A stretch of 64,000 nt of DNA, taken from Eurosta solidaginis. Its lineage: Eukaryota; Arthropoda; Insecta; Diptera; Tephritidae. Under the pieces are notes generated by a model. The model searched no databases and had not been told where the DNA came from. It saw only the letters and a program-made list of their open reading frames with translations. Of the stretch, positions 11,169-20,819 are shown piece by piece (within the stretch, counting starts at the first letter, position 1; the number at the start of each line of letters is the position of its first letter). The DNA is taken from NCBI RefSeq assembly GCF_040869045.1, contig NC_090319.1:61414779-61478778 (forward strand), given 5' to 3'. A program made the position numbers and the translations under genes.

Positions 11169-11533
11169 GGCCACCGTGGTGTGATGGTAGCGTGCTCCGC
11201 CTACCACACCGGATGCCCTGGGTTCAAACCCCGGGCAAAGCAACATCAAACATTTTAGAAATAAGGTTTTTCAATTAGAAGAAAATTTCTCTAAGCGGGG
11301 TCGCCCCTCGGCAGTGTTTGGCAAGCGCTCCGGGTGTATTTCTGCCATGAAAAGCTCTCAGTGAAAACTCATCTGCCTTGCAGATGCCGTTCGGAGTCGG
11401 CATAAAATCATGTAGGTCCCGTCCGGCCAATTTGTAGGGAAAATCAAGAGGAGCACGACGCAAATTGGAAGATAAGCTCGGCCTTAGATCTCTTCGGAGG
11501 TTATCGCGCCTTACATTTATTTATTTATTTTTA
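11169..11533 (+). mobile_element. tRNA-derived SINE (family S1), copy 1
   Basis: Starts GGCCACCGTGGTGTGATGG, has an A-box-like GATGGTAGCGTGC and a perfect B box GGTTCAAACCC at 11221-11231, i.e. an internal RNA polymerase III promoter. A body of about 270 bp conserved in all copies follows (CGGCATAAAATCATGTAGG and GGCCTTAGATCTCTTCGGAGG are landmarks), then a 3' end CGCGCCTTACA with a (TTTA)n tail. SINEs move using a partner LINE's enzymes. The copy is nearly full length and sits in the hAT-like element at 11059-13575. Confidence 0.88.
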
Positions 11534-11897
11534 AGGGTAAAAATAATCTTTTGGAAAATATGGGAAACCAACACACAAATTCATTCCAAAATGTATCCAA
11601 TTTGTCCTATATTGGTGGGTAGTTATCCATTATGCTATCGGTTGAATTAGTTTTAATCTGTAATCCAGCGTTTTTCAAAAATATTTAGTCAATAATGCAT
11701 GCCGTTGCAAATATTTAAGTTTACCCAGTAAACATTTTGAGTCGAAAAAGAGTCGGAAAAATATCTAAATTGGAGCCTTTACAGCCGGTATGTGCTCATT
11801 TGGGAGGCCGAAACCAATGTATTTCCTTCTTGCAATGGTCGTCCTATATGAGCCTATTAACGTAAATCATTTGAGCCTAAAAAAGATGCTTATACAA

Positions 11898-12533
11898 TAG
11901 GGCGGGTCGATTTAAAAATCGCTCATTGCTCTGTGAAAATCGTATTCTAGGGATGAAAATAAGGAACTTTGACGAAGGAACCATACCTCTAAAACGAATT
12001 CTGATGTCCCCCCCTTTGGGTCGAACTTTTGGGCAGGGGCAATTTTAATTCTACCTGCTGTGTCTTGTGGTGGCTTAAAAACAACAACACAAGTAATTTT
12101 ACGATCTGCAATTGTGTCACAGTGATACCTTAATTTTTTAAAATGGTTGAATAAAAAACCCACACAACTATGTTTACGACATGCAAATGCATCACAGTGA
12201 TGCCTTGCTTTTAAAAGGGGGTTGTAAAAACGCTAATTTCTAATAATTTTTTAATTTCTTTTCTATTACTAAGTTAAATTCATTTTTTCATTTACATATG
12301 TTCTGACTAAATAAATTTCTAAAGAGAAAAATAAACTCCAAAAAGAAAAAAAAACATAGGCATTTCAAAGTGGGATTTTTCAAAATTTGCAAGTTCGACC
12401 CAAAGGGGGGGGCATCAGAATTCGTTTTAGAGGTATGGTTCCTTCGGCAAAGTTTCTTATTTTGATCCCTAGAATATGATTTTCACAGATCAATGGGCGA
12501 TTTTTTTGCCTCCCCATAAATCGACCCGGCCTA
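11898..12533. mobile_element. hAT-type MITE, GGGTCG group, 636 bp
   Basis: The left end TAGGGCGGGTCGATTT and right end AAATCGACCCGGCCTA sit in inverted arms of about 150 bp. An exact 8-bp duplication TTATACAA lies at 11890-11897 and 12534-12541, with T at position 2 and A at position 7 as preferred by hAT transposases. The arms match the left end (19715-19885) and right subterminal part (about 20680-20815) of the larger ORF-bearing element, so this looks like its internal-deletion derivative. No ORF. Confidence 0.88.
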
Positions 12534-13583
12534 TTATACAATAAAAGAATAGGAAGGGTAAAAATAATGTACAAATGTAATTCATTTTGTATTAAAATGA
12601 ACAGTGATCGTAACAAAGTTTCAAAATTTGTTCCAAACTCGCTGTGACGAACATAAATAGTTGATAAATGATAATTTTTGCATGCAAGATTAGGAGCTTT
12701 TAGGCCGTTAAATAAAAGGCAAAAATTAAATTTTCTTTTACCCTCCTACGCGTTTCGACGCTTTTCTGATTCCTATATTGCCCACTTATTTTGGATTCGT
12801 TTCGGATTCTTAAATTATGAGCGCCGTGAGCCTGTTTGTTTGGGTAAATATGTGTCCCTTATAAATATCCTCTTACAGTTCTGGAGTTTAATATGGTTCA
12901 AAAGCTTCAAAAATGCTATCACCTTAGAGTCTTTTATGACTCCGATTTGATGAAATTATAAACAAACGGAAAATATTAGAATTAGTAAACTAGGCAGCTC
13001 CGGAAAAAACTCTGAAATTTTTCTGCGACAATTTATTTTAAATAAATAATTAACTCAACTAATACTTATTTCATTTCTATCTTATCCTCATGTGAGTTTT
13101 ATCACATTCTCCCCTATGTTTTCCGCTTCGGATATATGTCAAAAATTCTTCCTAAAAGCCCTGAAGTAGTGTCATTAAAAGGCTCAAAATTAGCAGTATA
13201 TGACGCCAATAAGGCTCATATATGATATCGGAAGAAGGTCTGTATAAGACTTATGTTAGAGGCAAAATATAAGCATATAGCATTCGCTTCAGGTTCCTAA
13301 ATGAGTTCATAACGAGTGCAAACGATCCAAAGTTTGGACTCCTTTCAGACTAATTGTTGACTCCGAGTGTTTGCTGGGTTGTTTGTTTAAAATAAAAACG
13401 AAATTTTTTTAATTTCAAATGGCGTATAAATTTAATTGCTGAATTGTAATTCCAAGCAGCCTCGATTCAAACGATTTTTAAATACGCAAAAAAAGATACA
13501 AAAAAGGAATATTCCGGGTATTTTCCCGGTATTTACCCATAAAAATGGTAAATACCCGGTAGAATCCCAACTCTAATGATAGT

Positions 13584-13960
13584 TCATCAAATATACTATC
13601 AATGAGGATTTATATGGAAAAGAACATAGGTACTCACGACTTCCGTGACATATATAAATTCTACAAATTCTGCACGTGCTCGAGGGTTTTTTGTCAGCAT
13701 ATAATAAAAAATTTTTGGCCAAGTATGTAATAAGTTGGATATGAAAAATAACTATTCCTGGGATTACTTGTTTTATTGCAAATGTTTTGGTATGAGTGAG
13801 TCACAACCACGGTTGCCACAGCATGTTTTTTTTTTTTTGACCAAAAAGGGCAATATTCAAAAGCTGACCGGTATGGTCAGTCATGTCGAGGAGATATTTT
13901 TCTTTTGGCCACCTAGTGAAAAATCCTTAAAAAATGCCCTGTCATCGTGTGAGGCATCCA
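13584..13960. other. Unassigned sequence upstream of the gypsy pol fragment
   Basis: An open frame from 13735 runs into the gypsy RNase H, but its first ~110 residues (13735-14060) do not resemble a gypsy reverse transcriptase. They look like unrelated sequence fused to the 5'-truncated element. No other gene is seen. Confidence 0.4.
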
Positions 13961-14060
13961 AGCAAACCTGGCCCTCATATGAAAAGAGGCGCACAGAAGC
14001 GCTTCTGATTTTAAACAAATCAGTTCTATCGTCGCTGATAAGGGTTCTAACAGGGCATTG

Positions 14061-14660
14061 CTTAATAGGCACGCAATATTCAGTAACTGAAAAAGAACTT
14101 TTAGCAATAATTTGGGCGACTAGTTATTTTAGACCATATTTATATAGTCCGAAATTTGAAATTTTATTAGACCATCAACCATTACGATGGCTTTTTGTTA
14201 ATTATCAGGGTAATTCTATGAATCCAGGCCTGTATAGATGGATGATAAAATTAAGTGAATTTAATATAACACTTAATTATATTAAAGGTAAGGAAAATGA
14301 AGTAGCTGATTTTCTTAGTAGTATAGATGCTGATACAAATGAAATAAATATGTTGTCAACTTCTACTGAATCATTATTCAATAATGCAAATAATGATATG
14401 GAAACAATTCATTCTCAAGAAGACAATTTACAAAATTATATTAATATATTAGATACAGTAGTAAATAGGTTTAAAACACAAATAATATTAACAGATAATA
14501 AAGTAAATGAAATAGAAGTTAAACATAAAAATAAAAAAATTTTATAAACTCTTCAGATTTAGATAATAATTTAGAAAATGTATTACGACGACATATTAAT
14601 ATAGGTAAAATTTGAAAATTTCAGAATTAGATAACGCTAAATATAGTATTTTGCAAAATA
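14061..14660 (+). pseudogene. Ty3/gypsy pol: RNase H and linker, first half of a split element
   Basis: RNase H of a gypsy-type polyprotein, which would degrade the RNA strand during reverse transcription. Typical motifs are YSVTEKELLAIIWATSYFRP, LLDHQPLRWLF and YIKGKENEVADFLS. The reading frame ends at 14547 and decays over the next ~100 bp. The missing continuation (integrase) is found at 21570-22460, with a SINE and the 6.5-kb composite element in between. The reverse transcriptase that should precede it is absent, so the element was 5'-truncated or rearranged before the insertion. Confidence 0.85.
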
Positions 14661-14690
14661 AAATTATTAAAATATTAATAAATAAATAAA

Positions 14691-15029
14691 TGTAAGGCGC
14701 GATAACCTCCGAAGAGATCTAAGGCCGAGCTTCTCTTCCAATTTGCGTCGTGCTCCTCTTGATTTTCCCTACAAATTGGCCGGACAGGACCTACATGATT
14801 TTATGCCGACTCCGAACGGCATCTGCAAGGCAGATGAGTTTTCATGGCAGAAATACACCCGGAGCGCTTGCCAAACACTGCCGAGGGGCGACCCCGCTTA
14901 GAAAAATTTTCTTCTAATTGAAAAACCTTATTTCTAAAATTTTTTTGATGTTGCTTTGCCCGGGGTTTGAACCCAGGGCATCCGGTGTGGTAGGCGGACC
15001 ACGCTACCATCACACCACGGTGGCCGCCA
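14691..15029 (-). mobile_element. S1 SINE, copy 2
   Basis: Reverse-orientation, near-complete S1 copy with tail side at 14691 and tRNA-like head at 15029. The B box reads GGTTTGAACC on the plus strand at 14964-14973. It lies in the gypsy pol between its RNase H and the composite element. About 25 bp of the body is deleted near 14840 compared with copy 1. Confidence 0.87.
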
Positions 15030-15526
15030 CATAATATAACATTTTTTCGATGTTCATACCATCCCTGCAGTCAAACCAACTAGTTGTATACTAGAAGAAT
15101 TTTAGTTTGCCAAAAATCCTAACTAGTATGAGTTGTCTTTTTTCCATATTAGCAACTGGTATTTTTAACACGCCGATGTCCTACGAAATATCAATTGCCA
15201 GCCTCTGCATCAGCTTCATACTAATTGACAAACTAGTCATTATTACACCAACATCCCTGCAGTCAAAAGCCAAAGTAGTATTTTGTGGGTTTATTCATAC
15301 TAGTCAGCTTTTGAATAGTTCATTGACTATAATTTTGTGGTGTTATTCATACTAGTTAGTGTATGAGTAGTTAATTGACTAGAATTGTGTGACGTTCATC
15401 ATACTGGTCAGTTTTAAAATGGTTCATTAACTATAATTTTGTGGTGTTATTAATTCTAGTTAGTATTTAAATAATTCATTTGACTAGAATTTCGTCTGTC
15501 GGCTCGAGGAAATGCGCGAGTGCTTT

Positions 15527-16017
15527 CTGTAGCCAATTTGCAATGCATACTTCAGTTGACAATGCTAGATATCGTCCAAATCAACGGGCACATAAACACA
15601 AGCATGACGAGTCAACCCTCACCGTTACCTCAACAGAGGTTAAAGAAGTTATTGAAAAGGCCAAGCCTTCCATATCAATAGTCCCAGACGGAAGACCTAT
15701 ACCGATGCCAAAACACCTTGGCCATGAGGGCATCAGTAGCCTAGGACATTTTTTCTACTTATCGTTAAAAGCCTATGCCTTTCCAGAATAACAGAGAAAG
15801 ACCGGAAACCCAGTAACGTCAGAAACGAAAACGTTTAAAGCCATTATGATTCCCTCAATTAAATGAAATTGTTCGGTTATCCAGCCATAAGCATGACTTC
15901 CGTAAAGTGCATATCACTACCACCATTCTGAACTCCATTAACACTCATAACAGGACGGCGCTAGTGCAGCTTGGCCTGTTTTTACACAGTCAACCACTAC
16001 TGGTTCGTTCCTTCTCC
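15527..16017 (+). pseudogene. Captured LINE reverse transcriptase segment
   Basis: Encodes a degraded stretch with CASAFCSQFAMHTSVDNARY, EVIEKAKPSISIVPDGRPI and LGHFFYLSLKAYAFPE, collinear with residues ~55-160 of the RT at 3039-4601 (CASAFCRQY, AIGRAKPSKAVGPDGIAM, LAQVFNLSLSTFVIPE). Further RT sequence with a TTTILNSINTH-type block follows to 16000. It is a fixed internal part of the CCCTGCAG element: an antisense version is at 17821-18184 and another at 20820-21290. Open reading is lost after 15791. Confidence 0.75.
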
Positions 16018-16240
16018 GGTAGATAGATAGATAATTTATTGAGGATTGCACTGTGACCTTTGGTCAGCACTTCATCCCATCCGACTTCCACGATGAACCA
16101 TAGCAGTTCTCTTGGCTTGAGGGATTTAATGTGGGAATGTTCTGGCCATGGTGAACCCATAAACTTAGCCCTGCGTCTCATTCGTGTGTTATTCCGTTAC
16201 TTTTTAGTTTTCATATATATGTACGTATTTTTATTAAAAT
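16018..16240 (-). repeat. Captured LINE 3' end with (TATC)n tail
   Basis: In minus orientation it encodes an ORF2 C-terminus (AETADHILLE-type segment is clear in the sister copy at 17588-17640) followed by CAATAAATTATC and a short (TATC)n tail, seen here as TAGATAGATAGATAA at 16020-16034. The same block lies sense at 17588-17820. It abuts the oppositely oriented RT segment. Confidence 0.65.
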
Positions 16241-16320
16241 TTATTCCAAAGTATAATGTATTGAAGTGATAAATCTTAAAGTTATATACATATGTATATA
16301 TATACATACCTTTTATATAT

Positions 16321-16560
16321 ATGAAATATAATGAATAACATAAATTTGAGCTAATCTATCAATTTTCAAGTAATTTGTCAACCCAACTGAGACTAGTATA
16401 TTAAATAGTAGGATGCTGATGCAAATATCGACTAGTATGTCAACTGTTATTACATTGATGCTTAGACTGAGTAGTATGCCAACTGGTATGTTGATGTTGA
16501 ATACACTGACTAGTTTGTCAATTGGTATGATGCTGATGCAGAGGCTGGCAATTGATATTT
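16321..16560. repeat. ACTAGT-rich subrepeat array, inverted copy arm
   Basis: Loosely repeated ~30-40 bp units containing ACTAGTATG/CATACTAGT, with CCAACTGGTATG-type spacers. It forms one arm of the CCCTGCAG element and matches 16690-16960 and 18300-18970 in opposite orientation. Confidence 0.7.
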
Positions 16561-16689
16561 CGTAGGACATCGCCGTGTTAAAAATACCAGTTGCTAATAT
16601 GCAAAAAAGACAGAACTCATACTAGTTGAGATTTTTGGCAAACTAGTATTCTTCTAGTATACAACTAGTTGGTTTGACTGCAGGGATCA

Positions 16690-17030
16690 TACCAGATGAC
16701 ATACTAGTCAGCATACCCACCAAGCTCATACCAATTAACATACTAGTCAGCCTTTGCGCCAGCATTATACCAAATGGCATACTAGTTATTATATACATCA
16801 TATCATACCAACTGTGACATACTAGTTAGTGTATTCGTTATCAACATACCAGTTGGCATACCACTCAGTGTATGCATCATTGTAATACCAGTTATCATAC
16901 TAGTGGATATTTGCATCAGCCTCCTACTAGTTAATATACTAGTCCTAGTTGGGTTGAAAAATTACTTGAAAATTTATAAATTAGCTCAAATTTGTTTTAT
17001 TCATTATATTTCATATATAGAAAAAGTATG
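16690..17030. repeat. ACTAGT-rich subrepeat array, outer copy
   Basis: Continuation of the outer element's left arm after the nested insertion: repeats of CATACTAGTCAG with CATACCAGTTGGCATAC-type spacers, followed by the AT-rich bridge. Confidence 0.7.
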
Positions 17031-17035
17031 TATAT

Positions 17036-17528
17036 TAGACAGGGTCGATTTATTAACCGATATCGCGTCATCGATTTTTCGATAGGATTTGGGCTCAGGA
17101 AAAAAAGTTCCACCACGCGTACCCAAAAAAATAATTTTCGAGCCTGCGAAATTTCATTTTTTTTTTTTACTTTTTTCAACTTTGATTTTTAAGGGTTTTT
17201 TCATGACCTACTAAAAACATTTTCATTTGATTGTAAAATTTTCATGTATACCCTGTCCGACCCAAAAATGTCCCCTAAAATATATATTTTTTTTTTCAAA
17301 AAACTGTTATCGACAACGTTTTTAGCGGACATTTTTGGATCGGTCAGGGTATACATATGAACATTTTTTAGTAGGTCATGAAAAAAGCCTAAAAATTCAA
17401 AGTCGAAAAAAATTAAAAATTATTTTTGGGTATGCGTAGTGGAACTTTTTTTCCTGAGCCCAAATCCTATCGAAAAATCGATGGCGCGATATCGGTTAAC
17501 TTTCGTCCAAACAAATCGACCCACCCTA
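17036..17528. mobile_element. hAT-type MITE, GGGTCG group, 493-bp foldback
   Basis: Left end TAGACAGGGTCGATTT and right end AAATCGACCCACCCTA. The arms (~230 bp each) are inverted almost to the centre, e.g. CGATTTTTCGATAGGATTTG near the left and its complement near 17462-17482. An 8-bp duplication with one mismatch, ATGTATAT (17028-17035) versus ATTTATAT (17529-17536), flanks it. It is inserted in the AT-rich bridge of the outer CCCTGCAG element; the bridge without an insertion is seen at 16250-16330. No ORF. Confidence 0.85.
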
Positions 17529-17587
17529 ATTTATATATACATATATCACTTTAAAATTTATCACTTCAATACATTATACATTGTGAT

Positions 17588-18184
17588 CGATCAGCGGAGA
17601 CGGCGGACCATATCCTCCTGGAATGTGACACAATCTAAAGACGCAGTGCTTAGTTTATGGGCTCACCATGGCCAGAAAATTCCCACATTAAATCCCTCAA
17701 ACCGAGAGAACTGCTAGGGTTCATCAAGGAAGTCGGCTTGGATGATGTGTTGTGAAGGAGGTGAGGGCATAATAGACCAATAGTCGCAGTGCAATCTTCA
17801 ATAAATTATCTATCTATCTAACGGAGAAGGACGAACCAATCGTGGTTGACTATGTCAAAACAGGCCAAGCTGCACTAGCACCATCCCATGATGAGTGTTA
17901 ATGGAGTTCAGAACGGTGGTAGTGATATGCACCTTACGAAAGTCATGATGATGGCTGGATTACCGAAGAATTTCATTTAATTGGGGGAACAATAACGGCT
18001 TTAAACGTTTACCAAAGGTAGGCACTGGCTGGGTTTCCGGTCTTTGGTCTTCCTATCCTTACCATTATCCGTTATTCTGGAATTGCAAAGGCTTTTAACG
18101 ACAAGTAGAAAAAATATGCTAGGCTGCTGATGCCATCATGGCCAAGGGGTTTTGGCATTGGCATAGGTTTTCCGTCTGAGACTA
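17588..18184. repeat. Captured LINE pieces in the outer copy
   Basis: 17588-17820 is the LINE 3' end in sense orientation, ending AATAAATTATCTATCTATC. 17821-18184 is the RT segment in antisense, stopping at CCGTCTGAGACTA where the third CCCTGCAG copy starts. It mirrors 15640-16240. Confidence 0.7.
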
Positions 18185-18187
18185 CCC

Positions 18188-18970
18188 TGCAGTCAAACCA
18201 ACTAGTTGTATACTAGAAGAATACTAGTTTGCCAAAAATCTCAACTAGTATGAGTTCTGTCTTTTTCCATATTACCAACTGGTATTTTTAACACGGCGAT
18301 GTCCTACGAAATATCAATTGCCAGCCTCTGCATCAGCATCATACCAATTGACAAACTAGTCATTATATACACCAACATCATACCAGATGACATACTAGTC
18401 AGCATACCCATCAGACTCATACCAATTAACATACTAGTCAGCCTTTGCGCCATTATTATACCAGATGGCATACTAGTTATTATATACACCAATATCATAC
18501 CAATTGACATACTAGTCAGTAGACTTGGTTGGTCCCCATACAAAAAAAAAGTTGCTAATGTCCGCCCCTAAATTTGAAGATTATGTTGAGAGGGTTTCGG
18601 AAAAATTTTTTAAAATTTTTTTTGATCCTTCGAAATACAGCCAAAAAGGTTTTTTCGTTGTAACTTGGTTATTTGATGACCGATTTTTAAAATTGATATG
18701 TCATTATTTTGGTCTTGAAAAGCTCCACATTTCCGTTTAATGTCCTTTTAAGCTATGAAGTCTGTTTCACATGATTAGGTCAGCTAACAAAAAATAATCT
18801 TCAAATTTAGGGGTGGGCATTAGCAACTTTTTTTTCGACCCAGTCTACTAGTCAGTGTATTCGACATCAACATACCAGTTGGCATACTACTCAGTCTATG
18901 CATCAATGTAATAACAGTTGACATACTAGTCGATATTTCCATCAGCATCCTACTAATTAATATACTAGTC
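18188..18970 (+). repeat. Third copy of the CCCTGCAG element: 5' end and subrepeat arm
   Basis: Begins CCCTGCAGTCAAACC right after the truncated LINE segment and repeats the left arm of the outer copy. At 18363-18385 it shows the target of the nested copy without an insertion. It carries the MITE at 18520-18847. Its 3' portion merges with the sequence ending at 21568; only one right end is present for the second and third copies together, so a recombination or deletion joined them. Confidence 0.7.
18520..18847. mobile_element. hAT-type MITE, 328 bp
   Basis: Ends TAGACTTGGTTGG and CGACCCAGTCTA; inner inverted repeats of ~36 bp include GTTGCTAATGTCCGCCCCTA and its complement GGGGTGGGCATTAGCAAC. 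An exact 8-bp duplication CTAGTCAG lies at 18512-18519 and 18848-18855 (T at 2, A at 7). It sits inside the subrepeat array. The body is unlike the other GGGTCG MITEs, but the tips agree. Confidence 0.83.
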
Positions 18971-19042
18971 TCAGTTGGGTTGAAAAATTACTTGAAAATT
19001 GATAAATTAGCTCAAATTTATGTTATTCATTATATTTCATAT

Positions 19043-19677
19043 TGTTACGAATATTGGCGGCCACCGTGGTGTGATGGTAGCGTGCTCCGCCTATCACACC
19101 GTATGCCCTGGGTTCAACTCCCGGGCAAAGCAACATCAAAATTTTAGAAATAAGATTTTTCAATTAGAAGAAAATTTTTCTAAGCGGGGTCGCCCCTCGG
19201 CAGTGTCTGGCAAGCGCTCCGATTGTATTTCTGCCATGAAAAGCTCTCAGTGAAAACTCATCTGCCTTGCAGATGCCGTTCGGAGTCGGCATAAAACATG
19301 TAGGTCCCGTCCGGCCAATTTGTGGGGAAAAATCAAGAGGAGCACGACGCAAATTGGAAGAGAAGCTCGGCCTTAGATCTCTTCGGAGGTTATCGCGCCT
19401 TACATTTTTTTTTTTTTTATTTTTAAGGGGTGCTGCTATCTCTAAGCCGATGCTAAGCAGTGACGTGAATTCACATCAATAATTCAATCATTATGTATCT
19501 ACATAAACGAATCAATAATCTCAGCGGAGAAGCAATGCACAAACACATGCATATATCTTATCTGAGTTGTCACAAGACATTATTCATTATTCAACATTGG
19601 AGTTATTTATTCAACAGTTTAGTGATTCGAACTTAGCATAAGGGCAAATAAGAGGATTTGCAAGTAAATTCGTTACA
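19043..19677. mobile_element. Solo LTR of a gypsy-like element, split by a SINE
   Basis: Begins TGTTACGAATATT and ends ATTCGTTACA, flanked by ATAT at 19039-19042 and 19678-19681. The surrounding AT-rich bridge of the CCCTGCAG element exists uninterrupted at 16290-16330, which gives the empty site and confirms a 4-bp duplication. Without the SINE the LTR is about 260 bp. No internal retrotransposon sequence remains, as expected after LTR-LTR recombination. Confidence 0.85.
19056..19428 (+). mobile_element. S1 SINE, copy 3
   Basis: Full-length S1 copy from GGCGGCCACCGTGG to a T-rich tail (19406-19428). The B box GGTTCAACTCC is at 19111-19121. It is inserted 13 bp inside the solo LTR. Confidence 0.88.
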
Positions 19678-19714
19678 ATATATATAAAAGGTATGTATAT
19701 ATATACATATGTAT

Positions 19715-20817
19715 TAGGGCGGGTCGATTTAAAAATCGTTCATTGCTCTGTGAAAATCGTATTTTAGGGATCAAAATAAGAAACTTTGCCTAAGGAACCA
19801 TACCTCTAAAACGAATTCTGATGTCCCCCAATTTGGGTCGAACTTTTGGGTAGGGGCAAATTTTGAAAAATCTCACTTTGATCCATTTAGAGTGCTCCAA
19901 TAGAGTCCAAATGTATGACCGACCCCCACTAACTTTGGAGGCCCGACCCACCGATGCCAGTGGCACACCCCCTGGTGGCTCACCAAGGCCGCTAGATTAT
20001 TGCGAGTATATGTGACAACGGAAAATCCAGATGCAAATTTAAGAATTCTGGTTGAATTTATAATTAAATGTTATGTGCCAATGTACTTCAATATCAAGTA
20101 TTACAGCTCTGTCGTGTACGGCAGTGCATTATTTTTCAAGTCCATTGGTTGGTCACGATTTCTAGAACCTCGTTTACGCAAATTGTCAAACAAGTAATTA
20201 AAGATAATTCATATTATGCGCATTCGGAAAATATCTTGTTATCAATGTTGTTTGATTATAGCAAAGAAAAGCGCGACTGTGCCATCAAGAAAATTCTACG
20301 CTATCGAACCGATGTTGACGAGCCAATGGAACTTAAGAGTTTATAAAAAACCAGATATAAACTTTAATTGCACAAGTTATACGGAAATGATCAATTTGAA
20401 TTATATAAATATCGTATTTGAACCACCATTCACGCGAAACATTCCGTACGATACATTGAAAGAATATTTAAATCAAGATCATCCACCGTTTAATGATCCA
20501 AAAAGTCCATCACACATACAAGGAACGGAACGACATGTTCAATTGCTAGCTAGCGTTTCCAAACGGGTTATACCGGAAAATGTAGAGGCTGTTATGGCGA
20601 CGACATTAGAGAGCCGTGCGAAATTGCCCAGACTTGAAAGTAAAAAAGACTTCAAACAATAATTTTTTTTAGTTTCTTTTCTATAACTCACTTAAATTAA
20701 TTTTTTCATTTACATATGTTCTGACTAAATAAATTTCTTAAGAGAAAAAATAGATATTATTATAAATAAATAATAAATTTTATTATAAATAAATAAATAA
20801 AAATAAAGAAAAAACAT
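19715..20817 (+). mobile_element. GGGTCG-group DNA transposon carrying an ORF, right tip lost
   Basis: Begins TAGGGCGGGTCGATTT after ATATGTAT, which has the hAT-type target pattern. 19715-19885 matches the MITE at 11898, and 20680-20815 matches that MITE's inner right part (TTTACATATGTTCTGAC is shared). Between them is a coding region. The right tip is gone; the sequence jumps at 20817 to captured LINE sequence, and a segment of the host element is missing too, so a deletion removed both. Confidence 0.78.
19990..20662 (+). pseudogene. Uncharacterised transposon-encoded protein
   Basis: Three overlapping frames (to 20197, 20068-20346, 20216-20662) form one broken protein of about 220 residues ending 20 bp before the right subterminal sequence. 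Landmarks are AMPMYFNIKYYSS-like (YVPMYFNIKYYSS), GWSRFLEPRL, YAHSENILLSMLFDY, KKILRYR, VFEPPF and ERHVQLLASVSKRV, then LESRAKLPRLESKKDF at the C-terminus. The order and several residues recur in the minus-strand ORF at 57566-58035 (YFAHPENILLAMI, RRILKARS, LTEPPL, VERAVKITTESAV, LESRKLMPNFETKKDF). I recall similar multi-copy 'uncharacterised' insect proteins but no assigned function. Its place inside hAT-like ends suggests a transposon protein; no hAT catalytic motif is evident in the part that survives. Confidence 0.6.
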
Positions 20818-20819
20818 AG

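Larger units (their letters stand above)
11059..13575. mobile_element. hAT-like non-autonomous DNA transposon (TAGAGATGGGA ends)
   Basis: The left end TAGAGATGGGA and right end TCCCAACTCTA are inverted. Inside both ends lie inverted runs of GGTAAATACCC-type sequence. The flanks carry an 8-bp duplication ATGATAGT (11051-11058 and 13576-13583), extendable to 10 bp with the terminal TA. The TAG-type end and 8-bp duplication fit the hAT superfamily. No transposase ORF is present. A SINE (11169-11533) and a MITE (11898-12533) were inserted later, leaving about 1.5 kb of native sequence. Confidence 0.8.
15255..16685 (-). mobile_element. Inverted copy of the CCCTGCAG element nested in the outer copy
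   Basis: On the minus strand it begins CCCTGCAGTCAAACC at 16685 and ends GGCTTTTGACTGCAGGG at 15255. Order within: ACTAGT-subrepeat arm (16685-16340), AT-rich bridge (16330-16250), LINE 3' end (16240-16018), LINE RT segment (16017-15527), second subrepeat arm (15526-15255). AT flanks both ends, and the third copy at 18363-18385 shows the uninterrupted target. At 1431 bp it is the most compact full copy and the best reference for the family. Confidence 0.78.

Noticed and set aside
11169..11240. Possible tRNA gene (good B box)
   Set aside because: The same head is repeated in seven copies attached to the S1 body; the 5' half does not fold as a proper cloverleaf with an acceptor stem. It is a SINE head.
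15062..16694. Single element 15062-16686 with 8-bp duplication TCATACCA
   Set aside because: TCATACCA does flank it, but the right flank belongs to the outer copy's own arm as seen at 18380. Two nested elements with AT duplications explain all ends, and restore the gypsy frame, better.
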